From JAENVU01 sp046598395 (GTDB lineage Bacteria; Actinomycetota; Acidimicrobiia; IMCC26256; JAENVU01), in NCBI GenBank assembly GCA_046598395.1, contig JBKJIQ010000034.1:1-53991 (forward strand): a DNA stretch of 53,991 nucleotides. The letters run 5' to 3'. The notes under the pieces are model-generated. The model worked only from the letters and a program-made list of their open reading frames with translations, made no database searches and had not been told where the DNA came from. Made by a program: the position numbers and the translations under genes. Of this stretch, positions 8,893 to 18,346 are shown in pieces. The number at the start of each line of letters is the position of its first letter. Positions within the stretch are counted from its first letter, which is position 1.

Positions 8893-9527
8893 TGGGTATG
8901 GCCAAGGGTTTTGCCGTCACGTTCCGTCAGATGTTCAGGCCGCGGGTCACGTCGGAGTACCCGGACGAGAAGCGCCCCAAGCCCGAGCGGTTCCATGGTC
9001 GTCACGTACTCAATCGTTACGAGGACGGGATGGAGAAGTGCATCGGCTGCGAGCTCTGCGCCGGCGTATGCCCTGCGCAATGCATCTACGTGCGCGGCGC
9101 GGATAACCCGCCCGACGCGCCGGTCTCTCCCGGCGAGCGCTACGGCTTCGTCTACGAGATCAACTATCTCCGGTGTATCCATTGCGATATGTGCGTGGAG
9201 GCGTGTCCCACGGAGGCCATCACCGAGACGAAGCTCTTCGAGTTTTCGTTCACCAACCGGGAAGACGCGATCTACACGAAGGCCGAGCTCCTCGTGGATG
9301 ACGACGGCCGGGCGCGCCGCCAACCGTCGGAACTCTGGCTCGGCGGCGAAGACGATCAGACGAGCGGGTGGATGCGTGCGACTGCGTCCAGTGGCGATGC
9401 CGACTACGAAGGCCGCGTGGCGTGGAGCGGCGAGCTCGGCTTCGGCGAACGCCCCGCCGAGCCCGCGCAATACGACGCGGATCAAGATGGCGCGGACCAC
9501 CCTGACGTCGTTCGGGAAGTGAAGTAA
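8892..9527 (+). CDS. nuoI: NADH-quinone oxidoreductase subunit I, 14-subunit operon
   Basis: NuoI is the ferredoxin-like subunit with two 4Fe-4S clusters (N6a and N6b) leading to N2. The protein is 211 aa. Both cluster motifs are intact: CIGCELCAGVCPAQC (near residue 46) and CIHCDMCVEACPTEA (near residue 96). The C-terminal 60 residues form a polar acidic tail that the paralogue at 25975 lacks. ATG 8892 uses the last A of the nuoH TAA stop; a second ATG 6 nt later is also possible. The TAA stop overlaps the nuoJ ATG by one base. Confidence 0.95.
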   Translation: MGMAKGFAVTFRQMFRPRVTSEYPDEKRPKPERFHGRHVLNRYEDGMEKCIGCELCAGVCPAQCIYVRGADNPPDAPVSPGERYGFVYEINYLRCIHCDMCVEACPTEAITETKLFEFSFTNREDAIYTKAELLVDDDGRARRQPSELWLGGEDDQTSGWMRATASSGDADYEGRVAWSGELGFGERPAEPAQYDADQDGADHPDVVREVK

Positions 9528-10093
9528 TGCCTGAGGTCGTGCTGTTCGGGATCTTCGCGACGCTCGCGCTGGCGGGCGCGCTGGGCGTGGTGTTGATGCG
9601 GAACCCGGTGCACTCCGCGTTGTGTCTGGTGAGCGTGCTCATCTGCATCGCGGTGTTGTTCATCATCCAAGACGCCCAGCTGCTCGCCGCGGTCCAAGTG
9701 ATCGTCTACGCCGGCGCGATCGTGGTGCTGTTCCTGTTCGTGATCATGCTCTTGGGCGTGGACCGCGAGGAGTCCCTCACCGATTCGTTGCGCGTCCAAC
9801 GACCGCTTGCGATTGGTCTCGGCCTCATCTCCGCCGGTGCGCTGATTGTGCTCAACACGGGCCACTGGGCCACCGGAGCATCGTCAGCCCGCGGCGTCGC
9901 CACCCCGAAGGTCGGCAACGTGAAGGCGGTGTCCGAAAGCCTGTTCACCACTTTCCTCTGGCCGTTCGAGCTGACCGCGGTGCTGCTCGTGATCGCGGTC
10001 GTCGGTGGCGTCGTGCTCGCGCGCCGCTCGAACCTGCCGGCCAACGAGGAACTCGCCGATCTCAAGGACCAAGACCAGGAGCAGGGGTCGTGA
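9527..10093 (+). CDS. nuoJ: NADH-quinone oxidoreductase subunit J, 14-subunit operon
   Basis: NuoJ is a five-helix membrane subunit of the pumping arm. The protein is 188 aa. The strongly conserved segment VIVYAGAIVVLFLFVIMLL (helix 3, where the proton path passes) is present, preceded by MRNPVHSALCL. The tail after the last helix is polar and acidic. ATG 9527 overlaps the nuoI stop by one base, and the TGA stop overlaps the GTG start of nuoK. Confidence 0.95.
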   Translation: MPEVVLFGIFATLALAGALGVVLMRNPVHSALCLVSVLICIAVLFIIQDAQLLAAVQVIVYAGAIVVLFLFVIMLLGVDREESLTDSLRVQRPLAIGLGLISAGALIVLNTGHWATGASSARGVATPKVGNVKAVSESLFTTFLWPFELTAVLLVIAVVGGVVLARRSNLPANEELADLKDQDQEQGS

Positions 10094-10410
10094 TCGCGGC
10101 GGCACATGTGAGCGAGGGCTGGTATCTCGGCTTCGCCGCGATTCTGTTCAGCATCGGCGCGGTGGGCCTGTTGGTGCGGCGCAATGTGCTCGTCATGTTC
10201 ATGTGCGTGGAGCTCATGTTGAACGCGGTGAACGTCACGTTCGTAGCGTTCTCCCGTGCGCTCGATGACATCAGCGGCCAGGCGATTGTGTTCTTCGTGC
10301 TGGTCGTGGCGGCCGCGGAAGTTGCCGTGGGCCTCGCGATCATCGTGGCCATCTTCCGGCGCCGCCGCAACGGTGCAACGGCCGACGACCTCGATCTGTT
10401 GCAGGGATAG
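10090..10410 (+). CDS. nuoK: NADH-quinone oxidoreductase subunit K, 14-subunit operon
   Basis: NuoK is a three-helix membrane subunit with two buried glutamates in the proton path. The protein is 106 aa. Both are visible: one in MFMCVELMLNAVNVTF and one in VVAAAEVAVGLAI. The GTG at 10090 is chosen because it overlaps the nuoJ TGA stop and gives the normal family length; the open frame upstream overlaps nuoJ and is not coding. The gene ends 12 nt before nuoL. Confidence 0.94.
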   Translation: MIAAAHVSEGWYLGFAAILFSIGAVGLLVRRNVLVMFMCVELMLNAVNVTFVAFSRALDDISGQAIVFFVLVVAAAEVAVGLAIIVAIFRRRRNGATADDLDLLQG

Positions 10411-10422
10411 GGCATACACAAC

Positions 10423-12456
10423 ATGAACGCCGAAGACCTTCTCGATCTGGTGTGGTTGGTGCCACTGCTGCCGTTGACCGGCGCCGTGGTCCTGTTGTTC
10501 GCGGGCAAACGCATTGGCGACCCCAAGGCCGGTTGGCTCGCCACCGCGATGATGGCGCTCGCGTTCGTCTGGTCCGTGGTGATGCTCATCGCGCTGCTGT
10601 CGTTGCCTGCCGACGCGCGCATCCACGTCACCAATGTGTTCACCTGGATCTCGGCCGGCACGCTCAACGTCGACCTCGGGTTCCTGGTCGACCCGCTCTC
10701 GGTCACGTGGATCCTCCTGGTCACGGGCGTGGGTTCGCTCATCCATCTCTATGCGATCGGGTATATGCGCGGCGACGAGCGCTACTCCCGCTTCTTCGCG
10801 TACTTCAACCTGTTCGCCACCGCGATGTTGGTGCTCGTGCTCGCGAGCAGTTTCCTCCTCACGTTCTTGGGCTGGGAGGGGGTCGGCCTCTGCTCCTACC
10901 TGTTGATCGGGTTCTGGTACGAGCGGGAACGGGCGTCGAGTGCGTCGGTGAAGGCGTTCGTCACGAACCGCGTGGGCGACTTCGGCTTCATGATCGCGAT
11001 GTTCTTCATCGTGGGTGCGCTCGGCAGCCTCGACTACTCGGCGATGTCGGCAGGAGCCGGTGGCATCTCGAAGTCGACCGCCACCGCGATCGCACTGTTG
11101 CTCTTCGTCGGTTGCATCGGCAAGAGCGCGCAGATTGGTTTGCACGTATGGCTGCCCGACGCGATGGAGGGCCCCACTCCGGTCTCCGCGCTCATCCACG
11201 CGGCCACCATGGTCACCGCCGGCGTGTTTCTCGTGTGCCGGGCGCATCCTTTCTTCGAGCGCAGTGGTGTCGCGATGGAGGTCGTCGCGATCGTGGGTGC
11301 GCTCACCGCATTGCTCGCGGGGACCGTCGCGCTGGTCCAGCCCGACATCAAGCGGGTCCTGGCGTACAGCACCATCAGCCAACTCGGGTACATGTTCCTC
11401 GCAGTCGGGGTTGGCGCGTATGCCGTTGCCGTGTTCTTTGTGGTGGTCCACGCGTTCTACAAAGCCGCGTTGTTCCTCGGCTCGGGCACGGTGATTCACG
11501 GTACCGAGGAGACCCAGGACATTCGCCGGATGGGTGGGCTGCGCAAGTACATGCCGTTCACGGCGGGCGCGTTCGCGATCGCGTGGCTCACGATCGCCGG
11601 CCTCCCACCCTTCTCGGGGTTCTGGGCCAAGGATGGTGTCTTGGCCGCGGCCTTCTCTCACCATGACTACGCCCTCTGGGCGATCGGGCTCCTCGCGGCG
11701 GTGCTCACGGGCTTCTACATGACCCGCGAAACCATCCTGGTCTTCGCCGGCCCGGAGCGATTCCGAACTGCCGTCGCGGGAGATGGCGTGAGAGATGGCG
11801 CGGCAGTCTCGGAGCACGCGCACACCGAGCACGACATCACGGCTTCGCCCACGGTGGATTACGGCATGCCGGTGGCACCGGCGCACCTCGAACACGATCC
11901 GCACGAGGGCACGGCCACGATGATCCTCCCCGTGGTGATCCTCGCGGGCCTCGCCGTGGTGGCCGGGGTGCTCGAACTTCCGTTCAACGGACTCGAGTTC
12001 CTGTCCAAGTGGCTCGAACCCACGTTCCAGGGCATCGAGGCCCCGCACCCGTCGTCCTTCGCGACCGGGTTCGAACTGTCGATGCTGGCGGTGGTGATGG
12101 GCGTCACCGGGATCGTGATTGCACTCAAGCTCTACCGGCGCGGTCTCGACGACGACGTTGATCCCATCGACGCCAAGCTCGGCGCCGTGGGTCGGCTCTT
12201 CGGCCACGCGTGGTACTACGACGAAGGGATCGCGGCCGCAGTCGGGGGCCCGATTCGCAACGGCGCGGTGTGGCTGGCCGAAGTGGTCGACCAGAAGGTC
12301 ATCGACGGTGGGGTCAACGGTGTGGCCAAGCTCTTCGGTGCTGCCGGGACGGGGATGCGCAAGCTCCAAACCGGCCTCGTTCGCCAATACGCACTCGGCA
12401 TCGTGGCCGGCATGGTCGCACTCCTCATCTGGACGCTGTATCGGGTAGGGATCTGA
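10423..12456 (+). CDS. nuoL: NADH-quinone oxidoreductase subunit L, 14-subunit operon
   Basis: NuoL is the distal antiporter-like proton-pumping subunit, with about 16 helices and the long lateral helix. The protein is 677 aa. The helix-5 glutamate lies in GWEGVGLCSYLLIGFW, and HVWLPDAMEGPTPVSALIHA with ATMVTAG after it is the core antiporter signature. Between two late helices (about residues 445-495) there is a polar loop rich in His, Glu and Asp (SEHAHTEHD and LEHDPHEG). ATG 10423 follows nuoK by 12 nt, and the stop shares one base with nuoM. The paralogue is at 27303. Confidence 0.96.
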   Translation: MNAEDLLDLVWLVPLLPLTGAVVLLFAGKRIGDPKAGWLATAMMALAFVWSVVMLIALLSLPADARIHVTNVFTWISAGTLNVDLGFLVDPLSVTWILLVTGVGSLIHLYAIGYMRGDERYSRFFAYFNLFATAMLVLVLASSFLLTFLGWEGVGLCSYLLIGFWYERERASSASVKAFVTNRVGDFGFMIAMFFIVGALGSLDYSAMSAGAGGISKSTATAIALLLFVGCIGKSAQIGLHVWLPDAMEGPTPVSALIHAATMVTAGVFLVCRAHPFFERSGVAMEVVAIVGALTALLAGTVALVQPDIKRVLAYSTISQLGYMFLAVGVGAYAVAVFFVVVHAFYKAALFLGSGTVIHGTEETQDIRRMGGLRKYMPFTAGAFAIAWLTIAGLPPFSGFWAKDGVLAAAFSHHDYALWAIGLLAAVLTGFYMTRETILVFAGPERFRTAVAGDGVRDGAAVSEHAHTEHDITASPTVDYGMPVAPAHLEHDPHEGTATMILPVVILAGLAVVAGVLELPFNGLEFLSKWLEPTFQGIEAPHPSSFATGFELSMLAVVMGVTGIVIALKLYRRGLDDDVDPIDAKLGAVGRLFGHAWYYDEGIAAAVGGPIRNGAVWLAEVVDQKVIDGGVNGVAKLFGAAGTGMRKLQTGLVRQYALGIVAGMVALLIWTLYRVGI

Positions 12457-14000
12457 TGGGCGGCTACCCGATCCTCACCGCAATCATCGTCACGCCGATT
12501 CTTGGCGCGCTCTTCGTACTGCTCACGCCCACGCGGCGCCCCGAACTCGCCCGCGCGTTCGGGTTCATGTTCTCCGCCGCCACCCTGGGCTTCGCGTTGA
12601 TGATGCTCTGGGATTTCCAGACCGGCTTTGGCGGGTTCCAGTTCGTCGAACACAATCGATGGTTCGATTCCCTCGGTGTCGGCTACATCGTGGGCGTCGA
12701 CGGCTTCAGCCTCTTCATGGTCGTCGTGACCGCGGTGCTCTTCCCGATCGGGTTGCTCTCCTCCGCGAAGGTCGAGCATCGGGCGAAGGCCTACACCTTC
12801 TGGTTCCTCATGCTCGAGGGCGCCATCATGGGAATCTTCCTCTCGATCGACCTCATCGGGTTCTTCGTGTTCTGGGAAGCGATGCTCGTCCCGATGTATT
12901 TCCTCATTGCGGGATGGGGGAGCAAGAACCGCAAGTACGCGGCCACCAAGTTCTTCATCTATACCGCCGCGGGTTCGGCGTTCCTCCTCGCGGCCGCGAT
13001 CGTGCTGGCGTTTCTGCACCAGGCCGACACCGGCGTGCTCACCTTCGACTACCGGGTGCTCGCCAGTTGGACCGGGCTTTCCGAGTCCACCGAGCGCTGG
13101 TTGTTCCTCGGCTTCATGGCAGCGTTTGCGATCAAAGCGCCGCTCGTGCCGTTCCACACCTGGCTGCCCGACGTCCACACCGAAGCGCCCACCGCCGGTT
13201 CGGTGGTGCTGGCCGGCGTGATCCTCAAGATGGGCGCCTACGGCGTGTTGCGATTCGGATTCGAACTCTTCCCCCGCGCGGCGGTGACCTTCGTGCCGCT
13301 GTTCCTCACACTGGCAGTGATCGGCATCGTGTACGGATCGATTGTGGCGACGATGCAGAAGGACGCGAAACGGCTGATCGCGTATTCATCGGTCGCGCAC
13401 ATGGGGTTCATTCTCCTGGGCATCTTCTCGATCACCGTCTTCGGACTCGACGGCGCGGTGTTCACGATGGTGAGCCATCCGCTCACGACGGGTTCGTTGT
13501 TCCTCGTGATCGGCATGCTCTACGAACGCCGCCACACGCGCGATATCGACGCGTTCGGCGGCATCTGGAAGTCGGCGCCGAAGCTGACCGCAATGTTCCT
13601 CGTCGCCACGTTTGCGGGTATCGGACTTCCGGCGTTCTCGGGCTTCGTGGGCGAGTTCCTCTCACTGCTTGGTACGTTCACCACTCATCGCTGGTGGGCG
13701 GTGGTGGCAACCGCGGGGGTGATCCTCGGCGCGGTTTACATGCTGTGGATGTTCAAACGCATGTTTACCGGCGTGCCCGAAGGCGAGAACGCGGAGATGG
13801 CCGACGCCAACTGGCGCGAAATGGCCGTGGTCGTTCCGCTACTGGCGATGTCGTTGTTCATCGGTCTGTACCCGCAGCCGGTGCTCGACCGGGTTGAGCC
13901 CACGGTGAAGTGTGTGATGCGCACGTTCGAACTCGAGACCGACCTGAAGCGACCCACCGTGGACCGCTTCGATAGCAACGCAGTCAGGGGATGCCGATGA
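12456..14000 (+). CDS. nuoM: NADH-quinone oxidoreductase subunit M, 14-subunit operon
   Basis: NuoM is the central antiporter-like proton pump of the membrane arm. The protein is 514 aa. The helix-5 glutamate is in FFVFWEAMLVPMYFLIAGWG, and VPFHTWLPDVHTEAPTAGSV is the family signature near residue 230. ATG 12456 uses the last base of the nuoL stop. The final 30 residues are a polar tail past the last helix. The nuoN start lies within the last codons. Confidence 0.96.
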   Translation: MGGYPILTAIIVTPILGALFVLLTPTRRPELARAFGFMFSAATLGFALMMLWDFQTGFGGFQFVEHNRWFDSLGVGYIVGVDGFSLFMVVVTAVLFPIGLLSSAKVEHRAKAYTFWFLMLEGAIMGIFLSIDLIGFFVFWEAMLVPMYFLIAGWGSKNRKYAATKFFIYTAAGSAFLLAAAIVLAFLHQADTGVLTFDYRVLASWTGLSESTERWLFLGFMAAFAIKAPLVPFHTWLPDVHTEAPTAGSVVLAGVILKMGAYGVLRFGFELFPRAAVTFVPLFLTLAVIGIVYGSIVATMQKDAKRLIAYSSVAHMGFILLGIFSITVFGLDGAVFTMVSHPLTTGSLFLVIGMLYERRHTRDIDAFGGIWKSAPKLTAMFLVATFAGIGLPAFSGFVGEFLSLLGTFTTHRWWAVVATAGVILGAVYMLWMFKRMFTGVPEGENAEMADANWREMAVVVPLLAMSLFIGLYPQPVLDRVEPTVKCVMRTFELETDLKRPTVDRFDSNAVRGCR

Positions 14001-15496
14001 TTGCCATCGCCGCGCCCCGGATCGACTGGTACGCGATCGCGCCGATCGTGATGCTGGTAGGGGCGGGGCTCCTCATCATCCTCATGCGTTCCATCGCGCG
14101 CGAGCGGATCCGTACCCATGAGCCTGCGCTGGTGATCGGCGTGTTCGGTCTCGCCGCCTCGGCGTTCTTCCTGGCCAAACAGTGGAGCGTCATCGTCGAC
14201 GACGCGCCCTACGACGCGCTCGCAAAGATGACCGCAGTCGATGGCTTCTCGGTCTTCGTCGGTGTCATCGTCGTGATCTCGGCCACGCTGATGCTCTTCC
14301 TCTCGAGCGACTACCTCGTTCGGCGCGGCATTGAGTCCCGTCCCGAGTACGTGGCGTTGGTGTTGTTCTCCGCGGCCGGGATGTTGGTGATGGCCGGCGC
14401 CAACGACCTCGTCGTGGTGTTCGTGGCGCTCGAGATCCTGTCGATCCCGCTCTACGTGCTCGCGGCGTATGACCGCCACCGCACGCGGTCGCTCGAAGCC
14501 GGCATCAAGTACTTCGTCCTCGGTGCCTTTGCCTCGGCGATCCTGCTCTACGGCATCGCGCTCATCTATGGCGCCACGGGCACCACGTCACTTGAAGGCA
14601 TCCAGTCGTTCCTCGCCACGAACGTGTTGGTTGAAGAAGGCACGTTGCTCGCGGGCCTGGCGCTGCTGTTGGTCGGGCTCGGTTTCAAAATCGCGGCCGT
14701 GCCGTTTCATATGTGGACCCCCGACGTGTACGAAGGCGCGCCGAGTCCGGTCACCGCGTTCATGGCATCGGCCACCAAGGTCGCCGGGTTCGCGGCGCTG
14801 CTGCGCATTCTCTATTCCGCGTTCACGCAGTACCAGACCGACTGGCGGGAGCTGCTCTTCGTCCTGGCCGTGCTCACCATGGTGGGCGGAAGCATCGGCG
14901 CACTTCGCCAGACCGACCTCAAGCGGATGCTCGCGTACTCGTCGATCGCGCACGCGGGTTACGTCTTGATCGGCGTGCAAGCCGGAACCGCGCAGGGGTT
15001 GCAGGCGGCGCTGGTGTACCTGTTCATCTACGCGTTCATGACGATCGGCGCGTTCGGGCTCGTCACCGTGCTCGACGATCGCGACGATCTCCACGCGATC
15101 TCCGACCTCGAGGCATACGGCCGTCGTAAGCCCGTGATCGCGGCGATGCTCGCCTTCTTCTTGCTGGCCCAGGCCGGTATCCCGCCGACGGCCGGGTTCA
15201 TCGCGAAGTTCGGGGTCTTCGAGGCGGCGGCCGCGGCCCATTCGTATGCGTTGCTGATCGTGGGGGTCGTCACCTCGGTGATCGCCGCGTTCTTCTACCT
15301 GAAGGTCATTCTCGCGATGTATGCCTCGGAGGACGAGCAGGACGTTCCCGATGCGGTGGAGACCGGCCCGTCCCGTCTCAACATTGGGCTCCCCGCCGGC
15401 GTGGTACTCGTGGTGTGCGTTGCCGCGACCCTCTGGATGGGCATCCTGCCCACGGTCATCGTCGACTTCGCCAGGGACGCCACCCTCCTCCTCTGA
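13997..15496 (+). CDS. nuoN: NADH-quinone oxidoreductase subunit N, 14-subunit operon
   Basis: NuoN is the proximal antiporter-like pump and the last gene of the operon. The protein is 499 aa. The helix-5 glutamate is in VFVALEILSIPLYVLAAYDR, and VPFHMWTPDVYEGAPSPVTA is the family signature. Two ATGs are possible: 13991 and 13997. I chose 13997 because it forms an ATGA overlap with the nuoM stop, like most junctions in this operon, and sits 6 nt from AGGGG, whereas 13991 abuts that sequence. No terminator was seen after the stop; minus-strand pseudogene remains begin about 5 nt later. Confidence 0.95.
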   Translation: MIAIAAPRIDWYAIAPIVMLVGAGLLIILMRSIARERIRTHEPALVIGVFGLAASAFFLAKQWSVIVDDAPYDALAKMTAVDGFSVFVGVIVVISATLMLFLSSDYLVRRGIESRPEYVALVLFSAAGMLVMAGANDLVVVFVALEILSIPLYVLAAYDRHRTRSLEAGIKYFVLGAFASAILLYGIALIYGATGTTSLEGIQSFLATNVLVEEGTLLAGLALLLVGLGFKIAAVPFHMWTPDVYEGAPSPVTAFMASATKVAGFAALLRILYSAFTQYQTDWRELLFVLAVLTMVGGSIGALRQTDLKRMLAYSSIAHAGYVLIGVQAGTAQGLQAALVYLFIYAFMTIGAFGLVTVLDDRDDLHAISDLEAYGRRKPVIAAMLAFFLLAQAGIPPTAGFIAKFGVFEAAAAAHSYALLIVGVVTSVIAAFFYLKVILAMYASEDEQDVPDAVETGPSRLNIGLPAGVVLVVCVAATLWMGILPTVIVDFARDATLLL

Positions 15497-15501
15497 CTGG
15501 G

Positions 15502-15808
15502 TTACGTTCGCTGCCACCGAGTCTTGTACCGGTCATAGACGTCGAAGGGGACAGCATCCGGCAGGTCCGACCAGACGCCGGGAAGGATCGTTCGCTGTTC
15601 AATATTCTCGACCGTCTCCGAATCCGAGATGTCCAGCTTGATGCGGCGCGGCTTGCCTGCTGCCAGGGGCCCTTTTGATCACGGTGAAGTCGAGATCAGC
15701 CGAGTATCGGTAGGCGCCGATGTGAGCGAGGACGTAGTCCCGCTCCACGACGGCAGAATCAACCCCGTCGTCATCTGCTCGACGTGTGATGGCGTGCCGG
15801 GTGAGCAC
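15502..15808 (-). pseudogene. AbiEii-type nucleotidyltransferase toxin remnant
   Basis: Reading the minus strand from GTG 15808 gives LTRHAITRRADDDGVDSAVV, then ERDYVLAHI, and then directly YRYSADLDFTVIK. This matches the start of AbiEii/AbiGii nucleotidyltransferases, but the segment that should hold the KGGT glycine loop between AHI and YRYSADLDF is missing. Downstream, in a different frame, PRRIKLDISDSETVENIEQR and WSDLPDAVPFDVYD continue the family pattern to TAA at 15502. The gene therefore has at least one internal deletion and one frameshift, and it is only about 100 codons against roughly 250-300 for an intact member. It follows the AbiEi remnant in the usual order. Confidence 0.7.
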
Positions 15809-15829
15809 GGTTCGTTCCCGACGATCGCT

Positions 15830-16500
15830 TGCAGATCGACGATCGTCGTGTTCCACGCGACCCGGTACCTGCTGTCGGTCCACTGAACACGGTTGTCTCT
15901 CGGGTCGAGCCGGATCACCGGTGCCGCTTGCTGACAGGTGAGTCCAACCGGAGCGGGAGGTTGAGGGCTATCGCCAGCGAGGCGAGGCGCCGCTCTGCTG
16001 CTCGGCCGCGCGGGCCGAACGCCTTGGCCAAGCGCGTGATCCCCTCCGCATCCGCGTTGCTCGATCCCGCGGCGAGCGCCTCGGCGAGGCGTTCGACGCC
16101 CCCGGTGAGGTCGACGCGGAGTGCGCTTTCGAAGAGAGCCCTCTCCAAGTTTGAGCACCACGATCGCCCGACGGCGTCGGTCTCCAGGTGGATCGTCTCG
16201 GGCTTCTCGACGATGGAGTGGACCGACCGCTTGCTGACGGAAGTGAACCGGACCTGCTGGGTGCATGCGACAAATACCGTCCGGACCGGGTGGCTCAGCA
16301 GCCCGAGTTCACTGAGAGCGCTCAGGTAGGCGATCCGATGTTCCCGGCCCTCGAATGCTGCACCAACTGCGAAGCCGAGGTCGTCCGTCGCGGCAGAGGT
16401 TCCCAACGACCCCAGAGGCCGGATGGCGTAGTGGCCCCGTGTCAGCCGGTCCACCAGGCCTTTCGCGGCCGGCTGGCGAAGGGCGTTGGCCGTGGCAAGC
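15830..16500 (-). pseudogene. AbiEi-type antitoxin/transcriptional regulator remnant
   Basis: The main intact part (minus, 16454 to 15915, about 179 codons) begins DRLTRGHYAIRPLGSLGTSA and continues with AVGAAFEGREHRIAYLSALS, typical of the AbiEi antitoxin C-terminal domain. Upstream in the same frame, RLATANALRQPAAKGLVD looks like the end of the winged-helix DNA-binding part, but an in-frame stop precedes it, so the N-terminus is lost. At the other end the frame stops at 15915, while another frame supplies the expected finish NRVQWTDSRYRVAWNTTIVD (about 15840-15900). The gene is broken at both ends. Intact AbiEi represses the abiE operon and counters AbiEii. Confidence 0.7.
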
Positions 16501-16625
16501 CGGTGACTTACCGCGCATCGTCACTATCGCGTTCCACCGCCTCGACCCCCCGTCCAGGTTGTCGGGTCTTGTCATCCGCCCGGTTGCGCAGCTCCGAAGT
16601 ACCGGTGAGATCGGGAGGAGCCGGG

Positions 16626-18158
16626 ATGCACCCGTCGAGACGCGTACGACCATTGGGGCTTCGTCGGGTCGCGCGACGCGCCACGATCGTCGGCGCGCTC
16701 ATGGTGGGTGTGGTCGTGGCCGTCCCTGGTGGTGCGAGTGCTCATCCACTCGGCAACTTCACGATCAACCAGGCCAGCGCGATCCAGGTTGCACCCGATC
16801 ACGTGCGCGTCGATCAGGTCGTGGACATGGCCGAAATTCCCACGTTCCAAGCTCGTTCCGATATCGACCGGAACCATGACGGAAACCGATCGAGATCGGA
16901 ACAACGCCGCTGGGCCGCGCACGAGTGTTCCAACGTTGCTTCCAATGTGGACCTCACCGCCGACGGCTCGCGCCCCACTCTCGCCGTGCGCACCGCCGCG
17001 GTCTCGTTCCCCGATGGCGGGGCCGGCCTCCCGACGCTGCGCCTCGTATGTGTGCTCAACGCCGCGGTCCCCGCGACCGCCGGTACGCAACGGATCCGTT
17101 TCGAGAACCACAACTATTCGTCCCGGATCGGCTGGCGCGAGATCACGGCGGTGGGGGATGGCGCCCGGCTCGTGGGGAGTGCGGTCCCGCGGGTCAGCCC
17201 GAGCGCGTCGCTGACGAAATACCCCGGTGACCAGTTGTCGTCGCCGCTGGACCAGCGATCCGTCACCCTGCGCGCCGCCGCGGGCGGACGAGCCACGCCG
17301 GCGGGGGCCAAGCCCTTGCTCACCAGCCCTACCGGTTCAGTGATCCATGGCTTCGACGGTCTCACCGCATCGCTCACGTCGAGCGTGTCGGCGCGGCGGC
17401 TGACCCTCGGACTCGCGCTCGTGGCGATCGCGTTCGCGCTCGGTCTTGGCGCGCTGCACGCGTTTGCTCCGGGTCATGGCAAGACCGTGATGGCGGCGTA
17501 CTTGGTGGGTGAGCGCGGCAGCGTGAAGGATGGGCTCCTCATCGGGGTCACGGTGGCCACCACTCACACGATGGGCGTGCTGCTCCTGGGCGCGGTCCTC
17601 ACCGCCTCGCAAACCTTCGCGCCGGAGTCGGTCTATCCGTACTTGTCGCTGGCAAGCGGCGTGTGTTTCGCGGGTCTTGGCGTAGCGCTGCTGGTGGGCG
17701 CGATCCGGCGGCGTCGACTCGGCCTCTTCGGACTCGGCCATCATCACCATGGACCCGGCGGCCACACGCACGACCACGAAGCCCACACTCACGAGCATCC
17801 TCATCCGCATGCCCATGATCACGAGGCTCCGGACCGGCAACTGTCCCGCAAGAATCTACTGACCCTCGGTTTTGCCGGAGGTCTGGTCCCCACACCGAGC
17901 GCGGTAGTGGTGCTCCTGGGCGCAACCGCGATTGGTCGTGCGTGGTTCGGCGCGCTGCTCGTGGTGGCATACGGAGTGGGGATGGGCGCCACGTTGGTTC
18001 TCGCCGGCCTCGTACTCGCGCGCGCTCGGCACCGGTTCGACTTCACCGGTCGCAGCGATCGTGCGATGCGGATCGCGGCGTTCTTCCCCGTCGCGACCGC
18101 CGTCGTGATCACCACGAGCGGCCTGTGGCTTGTCGCCCGAGCCGCCACCACTTTCTAG
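16626..18158 (+). CDS. NicO/RcnA-like nickel-cobalt transporter with extracytoplasmic EF-hand domain
   Basis: The product is 510 aa. A signal peptide (about residues 1-39, ending GGASA) precedes a mature N-terminus HPLGNFTINQ. An extracytoplasmic domain of about 220 residues follows and contains a near-perfect EF-hand loop, DRNHDGNRSRSE. From about residue 260 there are six or so membrane segments with LHAFAPGHGKTVMAAYLVGE, the HAFxPGHGKT signature of the NicO/RcnA family. A long His/Asp-rich cytoplasmic or external loop (HHHHGPGGHTHDHEAHTH and more) sits between membrane halves. ATG 16626 follows GGGAGGAGCCGGG. Metal transport (Ni or Co, import or efflux) is inferred from family and loop; direction is not decidable here. 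Confidence 0.8.
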   Translation: MHPSRRVRPLGLRRVARRATIVGALMVGVVVAVPGGASAHPLGNFTINQASAIQVAPDHVRVDQVVDMAEIPTFQARSDIDRNHDGNRSRSEQRRWAAHECSNVASNVDLTADGSRPTLAVRTAAVSFPDGGAGLPTLRLVCVLNAAVPATAGTQRIRFENHNYSSRIGWREITAVGDGARLVGSAVPRVSPSASLTKYPGDQLSSPLDQRSVTLRAAAGGRATPAGAKPLLTSPTGSVIHGFDGLTASLTSSVSARRLTLGLALVAIAFALGLGALHAFAPGHGKTVMAAYLVGERGSVKDGLLIGVTVATTHTMGVLLLGAVLTASQTFAPESVYPYLSLASGVCFAGLGVALLVGAIRRRRLGLFGLGHHHHGPGGHTHDHEAHTHEHPHPHAHDHEAPDRQLSRKNLLTLGFAGGLVPTPSAVVVLLGATAIGRAWFGALLVVAYGVGMGATLVLAGLVLARARHRFDFTGRSDRAMRIAAFFPVATAVVITTSGLWLVARAATTF

Positions 18159-18346
18159 CTGCGAACGACTTGCAGATGTGAATGCACCACATCATCGCGA
18201 TTCGTCATCCGCCGGCATGTGGCGCGGCGAAGTAGTTGCGAAGGCTGGGGCACACGGAAAGGAAGCACTACCGATGTACACGTCGTGGCGATGGTTCCCC
18301 GATTGCACAAACGACGATCAGTTTCCGTTCTACGAAGGAGAATCTC

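Noticed and set aside
9706..12387. Long minus-strand frame of about 893 codons opposite nuoJ, nuoK and nuoL
   Set aside because: It lies opposite three clear complex I genes and its translation has no family signature.
15679..16266. A separate 195-codon minus-strand gene in the AbiEi region
   Set aside because: Only its last part fits the AbiEi C-terminus; the rest is out-of-frame shadow of the broken AbiEi gene. It is reported as one pseudogene.
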